Notes under the pieces: model-generated
What the model was told of the DNA's origin: nothing
The model's database searches: none
What the model saw: only the letters and a program-made list of their open reading frames with translations
Assembly (NCBI GenBank): GCA_030063045.1
Contig: JAQSEB010000019.1
Location: 620,001-684,000 of the forward strand
DNA length: 64,000 nt
Reading direction: 5' to 3'
Source: Pratylenchus scribneri
Taxonomy: Eukaryota > Nematoda > Chromadorea > Rhabditida > Pratylenchidae
Shown here: positions 12,971-23,754 of the stretch, one piece after another
Layout of the letters: the number at the start of each line of letters is the position of its first letter
Numbering within the stretch: the stretch's first letter is position 1
Translations under genes and position numbers: made by a program

Positions 12971-13745
12971 ATGAAAACCATTATTCTCCTTTGCTTAATT
13001 TCCCTTTCTTTCATTGCCATTTTTGATCAGGTAAATTTGGGTACTTCTTTATTATCCGCCTGTAGATTCTTTTTGGTCAACGGTGGAAATAACCGTAACT
13101 ATATCACGGTAGAGTGTTAAGGTCTTAAGGGGATAGATTATCATCTCAGATATCCGCAAACCTAATCCTAATCACCCTATAAGGGTAATCTTTATTCAAA
13201 AAATCTGCAGGCCTATAATTAATAAGTACCGGTAAATGTTCCCTCCTTATTTTATTCAAAATTAATCCCAGGCAAATGGATATTGTTGCCATGTGAGTGG
13301 CCATCGAGGTTGGCCCCCGCATTGCAACATTTTTGGATGCAACTGTGATTGTGCCAAATGCGATGGCCGTCAGTTAAATATATTTTTGTTCAATAAATTA
13401 ATTGAATTTAGTCTATGACAAAAGTTGTTGCACCGCCGAAATTGCCGGCATCGCATGCCCAAAACAGCGAAAACGCCGTGGGCTCGAACCAATTCAAATT
13501 GCCAATAGAACATTCACAAATATTGATGCCAACAAGGATGGCATAATCAGTGTGGAGGAAGCCGTAAAAAATTAATTTAAAAATTAATATTTTATTTTTT
13601 ATTTGAGGTGAAATTCCTGGTGTTGGAGAAGGGAATGACAGTTGAACAATTATTGGCCAACAAGGAATGGTTCCATTCATTGGACAAAAATGGGGATGGA
13701 AAGCTGCAACCAACCGAAATGGATGGGGCACTCAAACAAATTTAA
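12971..13745 (+). CDS. Secreted Cys-rich protein with paired EF-hands
   Basis: Four exons, all in frame: 12971-13030, 13272-13368, 13412-13563 and 13608-13745. A 19-20 residue signal peptide (MKTIILLCLISLSFIAIF) precedes a compact Cys-rich block (YCCHVSGHRGWPPHC, FGCNCDCAKC, SCC). Two EF-hand loops follow, DANKDGIISVEE and DKNGDGKLQPTE, with all calcium ligands in place. The product is about 148 residues with no membrane segment, so probably a secreted calcium-binding protein. A short KQRKRRG stretch between Cys block and EF-hands could be a processing site. I do not recognise the family; an excretory or gland protein is one possibility. Confidence 0.85.
13054..13228. repeat. MITE-like element, family with copy at 17486
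   Basis: Inverted ends TTATTATCCGCCTGTAGATT and AAATCTGCAGGCCTATAAT, followed by AGTACCG as in the second copy. It fills most of intron 1 of the EF-hand gene. Confidence 0.65.
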
Positions 13746-13749
13746 AAGG

Positions 13750-14940
13750 GAATTTGAATGAATGAATGAAATAAATGCGCAAAAATTGTTCGCATATTAT
13801 TAAAATTTTGATTTAATAATTGAATAAATTTGGTCCAAGAAAATGAAAAATATCAGCAAAATATTAATAAAACATTATTAATTTTTAAAATTTTTTTTCT
13901 TAAAAACATCAAAGTTCTTTATCTTTAGTTCGATTTAAAAAAATGTGCAACATTCCCATCCCAATAAATTCATCCTAATTATTTGGCTTTATTCATCATT
14001 CGCCGATAAAATCTTCACACTAGAAGAGTGGAAATAAAAAACAAAATGGCCAAAAGAGCCTATTCCCAGCCAATTCCCTTCCGCGCTTCCGTCCATCCCA
14101 CAAAACAAACCATCGATTTATTTGATGGCTTCAATCAATTCACAAGTTGAATTTGCACCAGCTCATCAATATCACAAATTTGCGCAAAAATAATTTCTAA
14201 TATACTTTTAAACAATTATTTATAAAAAAGAAAACATGCAAATTGTTGCTAATTTTCCAATCATTGTACTTTTTCAATTTTCGGCCCTCTTGAACTATTT
14301 AATATTGCCCAATTTTAATTTAGACCATCCAAAACTATAAAAATATTTTTTTGGCTCCTATTTTTTAAACAAATATTTGAACTTCATGCCCCAGTTGTTA
14401 TAAGTTACGACAATTGGGGCTAATAAGACATTTGGGATGAAACGGTCTGCTGGCGTCGATGGAGGTAAAGTTTCTGGGGCAATTTATTAGATAGGAGATA
14501 GTAAAGGACTTAAAATTGATTACAAAACGATATCAAAAGCATTGGCCAATGTTGGAAATTTCCCAAGCTATAACCAAAAAAATGTTGGTTTAATTGAAAT
14601 ATGATTTTGGTAATTTTTTGGTTATGACTATGTAAATATCCAACAATGTCCAATACTTTTGGTATCATTTTGTAGCCAATTTTATGCCCTATAAAATCCT
14701 GACCCAGAAAATTTATCACTATCGACGCTGCTAGACTGTTCCATCCCAAATTATCGTGTCTTCATCTTCAAATGTTTTAGAGCAACTGAAATATCTTTCC
14801 TGCAAAATTCATGATACATAAAAATCGGCAAATTCATTAGCAGATGTTAAAATACAAAATAAAAAAAATAAAAATATTTAATCGTGTGCGGTAATAAAAA
14901 ATATAGTCCATTTTAAAAGCAATCCACAAATTCCATCATA
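13750..14940. other. Intergenic, no gene recognised
   Basis: AT-rich. Around 14500-14710 there is an imperfect inverted pair (CCAATGTTGGA with TCCAACAATGTCC, and CAAAACGATATCAAAAGCATTGG with CCAATACTTTTGGTATCATTTTG), probably a degenerate foldback element. Confidence 0.5.
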
Positions 14941-14949
14941 TACATATCC

Positions 14950-15323
14950 GTGCCGCGACATTTGCGCACCCGACATTTGCGCACTCTATTAAAAACTCGA
15001 CATTTGCGCACCCGACATTTGCGCACTCTATTAAAAACTCGACATTTGCGCACCCGACATTTGCGCACTCTATTAAAAACTCGACATTTGCGCACCCGAC
15101 ATTTGCGCACTCTATTAAAAACTCGACATTTGCGCACTCTATTAAAAACTCGACATTTGCGCACTCTATTAAAAACTCGACATTTGCGCACTCTATTAAA
15201 AACTCGACATTTGCGCACTCTATTAAAAACTCGACATTTGCGCACTCTATTAAAAACTCGACATTTGCGCACTCTATTAAAAACTCGACATTTGCGCACT
15301 CGACATTTGCGCACTATTTTTTT
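14950..15323. repeat. Minisatellite of 15- and 27-bp units
   Basis: Every unit begins CGACATTTGCGCAC. Long units add TCTATTAAAAACT (27 bp) and short ones end at CGCACC (15 bp). The left half alternates short and long units and the right half is a run of long units only. Since 15 and 27 are multiples of three, both strands stay open, giving spurious repeat proteins. Confidence 0.9.
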
Positions 15324-15460
15324 AACTGGGGGTTAGGAGCTAGGGTTAGGTTTAGGGGCAGGCATGGGTTTAGGGGTTATGGTTTTAAGGGCTAAGGGCT
15401 AGGGGTTTGGGGATTCTATATAAGTTTGACTTGACTAAAAAAATAGTGCGCAAATGTCGG
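15300..15460. mobile_element. Small inverted-repeat element whose end seeds the minisatellite
   Basis: CGACATTTGCGCACTATTTT starts at 15300 and its reverse complement lies at about 15436-15459. The roughly 110-bp interior holds GGGTTAGG/GGGTTTAGG-like sequence. The left end is the same word as the tandem unit beside it. Confidence 0.6.
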
Positions 15461-15902
15461 CGAACCTACATATCATCTTCGCAATAAATTCTTCGCATTG
15501 CCTTACGGCGGTTTTTTCGCTCTTTTTGGAATTAAAGATTAAAGTCAATTATTATTACTTATCAAAAATACCCCCATTTAAAATGTAATGGTTGAGGTTG
15601 TATTAGATCCATAATGAATTATCCACTTTATTTTATTTGCAAATGAAGCGTCCATTTGCCCTTATTCTTTGCTATAAATATATAAATTTATTTTAATTGG
15701 AATTAGATTTTTAAATTTCAGAAACCCTTAGCGCATTTCCGCCTGAACATAATTACCCCAAATTATTTTTTATTTTTTTTATTTTCCATTTTTTTCAAAT
15801 GGCTATTCCTTTTGCTTCCTCATTGATATTAAAAATGTTCATTGATTTCAAAAATTAAGATAAAAATATTTAACAGAAAATTGCAAAATAACAAGGATAT
15901 AA

Positions 15903-17407
15903 ATGGGTCAAAAAATCTGCAAATGTGCGAAGAAAAATGACAAAATGGAGGATCAACAAATTATTGGTATGCTTCAAGAACAAATGGCGAAATTGGAAGA
16001 AGAACGAGGATTGATGGAACAAATGGTGGCAAAAAAGGAAGAAGAAAATCGAGAATTGAAGGAACAAATGGCAAAATTAAAGGAAGAAAAGTGCGAATTG
16101 GAGGAACACATTGGAAAGGTAGAGTGGGCTAATTATAATTCAATTAAAATTTATTTTGAACTGAAAAAATTTGGTACTTTTCGATTTTGGATCCTTTTTT
16201 CGTGAGAAGGATAAAAGTGAAGGGGTTTCCCCTTACTTAAGGTGTTAGGATTAGGGGTAACGTGAGATGATTTTACCCCATTATATCCGTAACCTCTCCT
16301 CGAATAACTCTAACCCCAAACCTGCTGATGACCCATAGGGGGGACCCTTCAATTTTCAAAAAAGAGGACCCAATTTAAGTGCTAGAAATTAATATACTAA
16401 AATCGAACATTATAATAAATTCATTTTTCAATTATTTTTCAAAATTTTATTACAATATTTGAATTCAACTTTGAATCGAATAAATAAAAAATAAAATAAA
16501 ATTGCCCCATTGAATATGTACACAGATTGCTGAATGCCCATGCCCAATTGTTGCTCCCGAATCTCAACGAATCAACGCTAAGACGAATCCAAACAACAAC
16601 AACAACAACAATTCTGCAACTCCGGGAAATGATAATGCCGGCAGCGGGCCTTCAAATTCAAATCTATTGGCGGGTGCAGCAGAAATGGACGACAATTGGA
16701 GGAGTGGCGGCAATTTTTCGATTGGCCTCAGGCAATATTCATCAAAAGTGGAGCAACGTGGAGTTCGCAGCAACCAATATCAACGTTATGCTTTCAACAA
16801 CGATGGCAGGAGCGATCGAGATGATTGTTGGCGTTCATTGCCAGCTGAAGAATGGGATGAAGTCAGTGAAATTGTGGGGCAATTTATTTCCCAAATTTCA
16901 GCATTTCGTTGATCTGCATGGTATGGATTCAAAAAGTGCAATGGAACTGATCAAAGACAAAATTGATTTGTACCGTGAGTTATGAATTATTTTTATAGTA
17001 AAAAATTAATCAAAAATAAATTTATTTTTCGATTAAAATTTTTTCCAATTTTGCAGAAAGGCATTCCAATTATCGGGCAATTAATGCTATAACCGGCTAT
17101 GGCAAAACCAGAAATGAGCCTTCGATCATCCGAGCTCAGCTCATTCAATTTCTGGAGAAGAATAACATCACGTACGTTTTTAAATTATATTTGAAATTTT
17201 ATAAAATTAAACATAAAAAAAAAATTTTAAAAATGAGAAAATGATTTATATAATTTTTAATAAAATCCAAACTGGAATTAAAAACAATTTTTAATGTTTT
17301 AAAAATTCAAAATTCAACAAAAAAAATTAAATTTTTATTCCAGTTATGCAATTCCGCCGACAAATCCTGGTGTTTTGGAAATTGCTTTGAGAGAAATTCG
17401 CAAATGA
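15903..17407 (+). CDS. Smr-domain protein with N-terminal coiled coil
   Basis: Five exons give 267 codons: 15903-16118, 16526-16861, 16902-16974, 17057-17171 and 17344-17407. Exon 1 begins MGQKIC, a possible N-myristoylation/palmitoylation start, then a heptad-rich coiled coil (EEQMAKLEEE-type repeats). Exon 2 is Asn-rich and disordered. Exons 3-5 form a Smr domain: HFVDLHGMDSKSAMEL, then ITGYGKTRNEPSIIRAQL and IPPTNPGVLEIAL. Smr domains bind or cleave nucleic acid; the usual GxGxHS is here GYGKTR, so nuclease activity is doubtful. Intron 2 is only 40 bp and hides the true frame, because exon 2 read straight through ends in a stop. Confidence 0.85.
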
Positions 17408-17485
17408 AAAGAGGAAAAAGGTGGGCAGAAGTTGAATCAAAACAATTTTATCTTTTAATCATTTTTCAAAAATTTTTTATATTTA

Positions 17486-17670
17486 ATATCCACCCGCAGA
17501 TTTTCTTTCATTAAATTACCTGTGTTATTTTACCCCAAAAATTTTTCATAAAATTCTAACCCTAAAATAATGTTTTTTACAAGTCTTGCAACCAAAATAT
17601 GACTAATAAAATAAGAATCTCGAAAAAAAAATTTTCAAATCTGCGGGCGGATAATTCTTAAGTACCGTTT
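17486..17670. repeat. MITE-like element, second copy
   Basis: Ends ATATCCACCCGCAGATTTT and AAATCTGCGGGCGGATAATT are inverted, and AGTACCG follows as in the 13054 copy. It lies just downstream of the Smr gene. Confidence 0.65.
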
Positions 17671-18008
17671 TTCCATGTAAAGACTTAATATGGTATTTAT
17701 ATTATTTCTTATTTGTCTTTTTTGTTACATTTATTTTCCAATTTCTATTATTTCCTTTTTTCAAAAATCTATCATTTTGCTTTAATTTATATTTCTTTCT
17801 TCGTATATCCTTTTCTTTACATACAGATACGGTTCAATTGTTCAATTTACAATGCAACTTCTAAGAAATCTATTTTCCCGCTGTAAAATCTTTATATTGG
17901 ATAAAAAATTTATAATTCTGTTAAATTTTGCTTAAATATTTTTTTAATAAAATGTTAAAAATTTTTGCAAAATGAATATTGGAAAAAAATGAAAGAATTG
18001 ATTTAAAA

Positions 18009-18300
18009 CATTTTCCGGAAAAAAACACTACATATTTTAGCGAACATTTTCCGGAATGGGTAAACACATTTTGGCGAACATTTTCTGGAAAAGAAAACAC
18101 ATTTTGGCGAACATTTTTCGGAAAGGGAAACACATTTTGGGGAATTTTCCGGAAAGGGAAAAGGGAAAACACATTTTGGCGAACATTTTTCGGGAAGGGA
18201 AACACATTTTGGCGAACATTTTCCGGAAAGGGAAAACACATTTTGGCGAACATTTTTCGGAAAGGGAAAACACATTTTGGCGAACATTTTCCGGAAGAAA
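18009..18300. repeat. Minisatellite, ~30-37 bp units
   Basis: Imperfect units built from ACATTTTGGCGAACATTTT and CCGGAAAGGGAAAAC, about eight copies with small indels. All six frames stay largely open because of the repeat, so predicted proteins here are not believed. Confidence 0.85.
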
Positions 18301-18566
18301 CTGCCATCAATCAAAAATGATTAATTTAATTTTTTTTAAATAAATTTCAAATTTAAAAAGAATTTTATATTTGCACTGTCCTTTCCTTAATCTATTGTGC
18401 AATTTACTTTTGAAAACAATGGGAATTTAAATTTACATATATAGGAAGAACAATCTCAAATAGAATTTCGGTAAATATTTTAATTTCATCTTAATTTAAA
18501 TTTACAAATTTATCAATCCATTTTTAATTTTGATTTTATTTTTTTTTTGTATTTTTTCTGCAATTT

Positions 18567-20418
18567 TCATTCAATTTTCTTCTGTTCCATTTCGGCAGAA
18601 AGTGCAGCTGGATTGAATACTCGTAGGACGAACATTAAATAGGAAAAAACCAGAGAGAAAATCTAAAGTAAAAATTAATAAATGGAATAAAATTGCAAAA
18701 ATTTACGGTTAAAATTGTAGATTTGCTAATGGTAAATATTTCCAGTAAAGTGATGCCAAATGATGACTGGTGGCACATAAACTGGAAATTGAATAATTAA
18801 TTTAGAATAAAATAAATTTGTGATCGACCTTCACAAATCGGCAAATTCGCCGATGCATTTTATTGGATGGTTCATTCGGAATTTCCACTCCAAATGAAAT
18901 TGGCGTTATATGAATCTAAATTAAATTTAATTTAAATGTTGATGGCATTCTTCACAATTTCGTGCAATTTTGCTGGCAGCAAAATGAGTCCGATCAATTC
19001 GAATATACAAAACATCAAATCGGGCAATTGGAATCCGAGTTCAACCCATTTGTCAGGAATTGTTGATTTGGATGTGACAATGAATCGAAGAATGACCAAA
19101 ATTGTTGTTGGCACATTCGAAGCGACCATTATGAACAAATAACCCTAAAAAATAAATAATAAATTGGTCGAAATTTGGTGTCAATGCCAACATTGAAAAT
19201 ATGATCAATTTGGGCCACACGTTTGATTAGACCGGGCAATTTTGTGCATAATTTTGCCAATTCCCCATAAATTTGTTCCCTTTTCTTCCCTTCCTTCGTT
19301 TTTGCCATTAATTTTTTCGTTTCCACATTGAATTCCTTCAAATCGGCATAAACCACAAAGGAGGAAACATTCAGTAAAATGATGACGGAAATCATTGAAA
19401 AAAGGCCGACAAACCAAACGAGAAAGCAAACAAAAATCAAATATTCAGTGCCATAAAGCTAAAAATAAAATTTAATTTGTAATTAATTATTAATTGATTT
19501 ACCATGAATATTTTCTTGTCAATAATTTTGCCAATATGTAGGGCATCGGTCAATTTTAAAATTGTGGAAATTGTGCTGGCAATTGTGAACAAAAAGTAGA
19601 AGAAAATGCAAATGCAAATTATTCGCTTTGTTCGGCTTAAAGTGGAATTTGCCGGTGCCAATTGGATATTTGTGATTTTGTATAAAATAATTTGAATATT
19701 TCCGTTCATTTGCCAACGAATTAGCAATATTTGGGCCAAAATTGCTTTAGAAAGCCAAACAAGGACATATGCAGTGATCAAATTATTAGCACCGGAGGAA
19801 ATGAAATGAATCCAGCGCCAAAGAGTTTGATAAAGGGCTAAATTAATTTATTTAATTAACATTAAATTAATGAATGAATTGTAGGATGAAATTTGTGGAC
19901 CTGAATTCTGTGCACCAGATTAACTATTTAGGTGAATGTTTTAGCCTTATAGGTTTATCAAATTTGATAAATTTTTATACTTATTATTACCGATTGAGAT
20001 GAATTAATTATAGAGAAAGAATGAGTGAATTTTATATTATTTCCAAAAATTTATAACCGAAAAAGAATTTATCAAAATTTAGCTGTTTTTTTCTTTTGGT
20101 TATAATTTTCTAGCAAATTAATGATAAATTAATGTTATGAAATTTTTATTAATAACTTGAAAAGTTGTCGAAATATTTATCTATGTGAAAACAGAAAAAT
20201 TTAGGCAAAGACTCACTAATGCCAAATATGAAAATGGCCAAGCAAATCGATGCCTTCCTTTGTTTTGTTGAATCATCAAAATATAGTCCGGTGAAGTGCA
20301 GCAAAAAACGCAAATATTTTCGAATTGTTTGATGCGCATTGTCTTCCATTTTATTATTGTTTTCATCAATGGGAAAAACACAATTGTCGCCATTTGGCAA
20401 TGGAATCCATTTTGTCAA
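18567..20418 (-). CDS. Gustatory-type (GUR/Gr-like) 7TM receptor
   Basis: About seven exons on the minus strand. The start is MTKWIPLPNGDN with a hydrophilic N-terminus; TM segments include ICLAIFIFGIS, ITAYVLVWLSKAILAQILL, ICIFFYFLFTIAST, FVCFLVWFVGLFSMISVII and LMFCIFELIGLILLPAK. A long charged loop lies between TM4 and TM5. The last two exons encode GITLLEIFTISKSTILT then IFSLVFSYLMFVLRVF, resembling the TM7 signature of insect gustatory receptors and nematode GUR/EGL-47/LITE-1 proteins. Stop at 18567-18569. Family call rests on topology and the TM7 signature; an unrelated nematode chemoreceptor class remains possible. Confidence 0.6.
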
Positions 20419-20419
20419 T

Positions 20420-21775
20420 TTAATTTGATTTTAATTATTGGTGGATTATTTTTTAAGTCCAATTAAATTGATGCCACCAATCAGTAAATTGGACCATTTC
20501 GAGGGAATTAATTGAAAATCGGTTGCTGGAGGAATGAAGGCAAACAAAAATGATTTCAATTTTATTTACCTTCATTCCTTTCATTTTATTTTTTAATTCT
20601 CATTTTCCCATCATCCGTTTCTTGTGATCGTCTCCAGAATTTCTTTTATTTGCATTTTTCTTTTTTTGAAGGAGCTAAAATTAAAATAGAAATTTGGCGT
20701 GGAATGCGCGGTGAAGTGTAATGTTTCAAATTGGCTTATTCTTCAAAATGAAATAAAAAATGGTGGAATAGAATTCTTTGATGAGAGAAATTAATAGAAA
20801 ATAAAATCGAATTCAATGAAAGGATTAATTTATAGTTTATTTAAATTTTAAACTATTTAACATTACATTATTGATTAGAGAAAATAAATATTTAATAATA
20901 TGCCATGAAATAAAATTGAATTATTCGGAAATAATTAAGATTTTTTTGTTTCATTCCGGAAAGTTTTAATTCTGATTTTTGTATTTAATTCTGGAAAGTT
21001 TGAATTCTGATTTTTTTGTTTTCATTAAGGAAATAATACTCATTTTTTGTGTTACATTCCGGAAACAATTCTGATTAGAAACATACTATTTCCAGAATAC
21101 CGTACTCATTCACTCTTTAATCAAATTAATTCCTCTTTTTTAATCCTTCTTTTTTCACATTTTTGATTAATGCTGCCACCCTAATTTATTGCCAAAAATT
21201 TCTCAATCTTTGTGGCTATTTTTGAATGGATGGTATTTAATTTATTGAATAAATTATTGAAAATGCCGAATAAAGTAATAATAGATTTTGATGGTTTAGT
21301 GGTTTGTCCTAGACCTTTAAATCCTATACCCATTCGATAGATCTCGTCAAGACGCGTCAATTGGTATATATTTTGTCATGCTTTGATCAATTTTAACTTG
21401 ATTTTGAACCAAAATCGACAAAGGGTTTAAACGATTTAATACCCTTAATTTTTGATAAAGCATGACAAAATATATAACAATCGACGCGTCTTGATGAGAT
21501 CTATCGAATGGGTATAGGGTTAAGGGTTTAGAATAAACCACTAAACTGATAAAACCTTTTAAAACTTTATTCGGCGCATTTTCAATAATTTATTCGGCAT
21601 TTTAAATATATTTCCGATGAATTATCATATCTCAATTAACCATCCACAATTTTGTCCATTTAACAATTTCAATTACAAATATAAAATTATTTCTATAATT
21701 AATGGAAAACAAAACATCATAGATCAAACTTCGTACCCAAAAGCAAAACTAATCACAATTGTGGAATACAAATAT
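20420..21775. other. Intergenic with degenerate foldback copy (about 21250-21600)
   Basis: Arms AATGCCGAATAAAG and CTTTATTCGGCGCATTTTC are inverted, as are the inner blocks around GATCTCGTCAAGACGCGTC and GACGCGTCTTGATGAGATC. It belongs to the family at 532-948 and holds no gene. Confidence 0.65.
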
Positions 21776-23276
21776 TAGAGCCCGGCGCGAAGGAAAATCC
21801 GGACCCGCGGACCGGATTTTCGAACCGAAAAAATCCCGGGCCGGACCGGACCGGATAATCCGTACAAAATCCGGTCCGGAAATAATCCGTACCTTAAAAT
21901 TGTACGGATCCGGATACGGATTTCCGGATTTTCAAAAAATTTTTTTTTTCACAGATATAAGTAAAAAAAAAATTTATAGCGATTAAAATAAAAAATGAAA
22001 TCAAATTTATCGAGATAAAATAAAAAACGAAATCAAATTTATTCAAATTAATATGAGCCAACTTCGAATACTTTTGTTAAGGAAAATCAACATTTCCGCT
22101 GTTTCTGGGAACTAAAATCAGAATCAGAATTACAATTCAGAAATTACAAATCGCAATCAGAATTTCCAATTCTGAATTTATTTTTGAAAATAACCCAAAA
22201 ATTTGTGCTCATTTTCAAAATATTCCCGAAATGTGAACCTTATTTTTTAGTCCGGGGAAGACATGCAATGGCATGTGCTTTAAATTTTGTGGCAACCCTA
22301 ATTTAGTAAAATGGGTACTTTCCTGTTATCTGGGGGGCAAAGCGATTATATGGGGGGCCGGGTGATTATATGGGGGGCAAGGAGATTATATGGAGGGCAA
22401 GATCTATAATATATAATAGGATGATTAGGAAGATGATGAAGATGAATATGATGACGAAGATGACTAAGATGATGATGATGATGATGATGAAGATGAAGAA
22501 GATGATGATGATGAAGATGATGATTAAGAAGATGAAGAAGGTCATAATCATCTTCCTAATCATCCTATTATATATTATAGATCTTGCCCCCCATATAATC
22601 TCCTTGCCCCCCATATAATCGCTTTGCCCCCCCCCCCCCCAGATAACAGGAAAGAACCGTAAAATGGCATCCTATAAATCCAACACTGGCACTGGCACCC
22701 AGAGCCACATGTATTATTCACTTAGTTAATAAAATCAATTTCATTTGACAATTAATTAGGTTGGATGGATAGGTATGAAAAATTGAATATCATATTCGTG
22801 TTCAGCATCAAAAATTACATATGAAACACTTATTAAACTTTTTTTAATTAAATTTTTAAAGAAAATTGAGGAAATAGGCGAATTGTGTTTTTGCCCCCAA
22901 TAGGCGAATCGTGGATAGGCGCACTGTGGGGCTCCGTTGTATAAAACAAAAAATAAAAATATATTAAAGAAAGAATTAAAAAAAGAAATTATTAAATAAA
23001 GATTTTAAAGGAATTTGGATCGTTTCAAAAAAAATTATTCACAGAAATAGGATGAATGATCCTTTTTACTAGCATTTGAAAAATCCGGAAATCCGGTTGC
23101 AAAAAATCCGGACCCGCGGGCCGGATTTTCGTTTGGCTAAAATCCCGGGCCGGACCGGACCGGATAATCCGTACAAAAATCCGGCCCGGAAAAAATCCGG
23201 AAAATCAAAAAATGTACGGATTTCGGACTCCGGGTCCGGATAATCCGTACGGACCCGGAATCCGCGCCGGGCTCTA
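21776..23276. mobile_element. Non-autonomous hAT-like DNA transposon
   Basis: Terminal inverted repeats TAGAGCCCGGCGCG / CGCGCCGGGCTCTA and an 8-bp duplication ACAAATAT (21768-21775 and 23277-23284). TAGAG-type ends plus 8-bp duplications are hAT signatures. Subterminal regions are unusually GC-rich, with CCGGACCGGACCGG and many ATCCGGA words. No transposase is visible. Another foldback element is nested inside at 22315-22658. Confidence 0.82.
22315..22658. mobile_element. Foldback element nested in the hAT-like element
   Basis: Nearly all of it is one long palindrome: the left arm CTTTCCTGTTATCTGGGG...GATCTATAATATATAAT is mirrored on the right. GTAAAATGG is duplicated at 22306-22314 and 22659-22667. 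The centre is a purine GATGAn run. A poly-C tract of about 14 lies in the right arm where the left has only six G. Confidence 0.82.
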
Positions 23277-23754
23277 ACAAATATAATATGGGACCTGCTA
23301 AATTGGCTAAACACAAAAAAGGTCCACTTTTTGATGTTTATATTCCCTCCACCAATTTCCATAGTCAACCATCAAAATGTGAAATTCCTTTCTCTTTTGG
23401 CCCATTTTCCTCTCTTGGCCAGTTTTTCCATCTCTGCCTCCTTTCTCCATTTTTTTGCAATCTTTTTGTTAATTTTCTCTACTTGCTGCCAGCTGCCAAT
23501 ATTTGTGACAACCTTCCTTCTCCCTCTCACTCTCATCTCTCGACTAATATTTGTCGAGATAACAAAAGCGAAGGTTTATTTTCTCTTGCCTACATTTTTC
23601 GTATAATGAATTTTGTAGGTTATGAATGATGCCCTACCCTTTTTTCATTGATTTTTCCCAAATAATTTGCTTCATTCCATTTTAAACTACCTAAATTAAT
23701 GGCCAATTCGACTCTCAAATTTAAATAATTTATTTTACTCATATTTTCAATAGA

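Noticed and set aside
14913..15336. Long open frames on both strands (133 and 128 codons)
   Set aside because: Produced by minisatellite units whose lengths are multiples of three; no start context or splice support.
17921..18343. Several overlapping frames with FPENVRQNVF-like repeats
   Set aside because: All frames of the same minisatellite are open; composition is repeat-driven.
22366..22618. Two 82-codon frames with identical starts and ends on opposite strands
   Set aside because: They are the two arms and GATGAn centre of a palindromic element.
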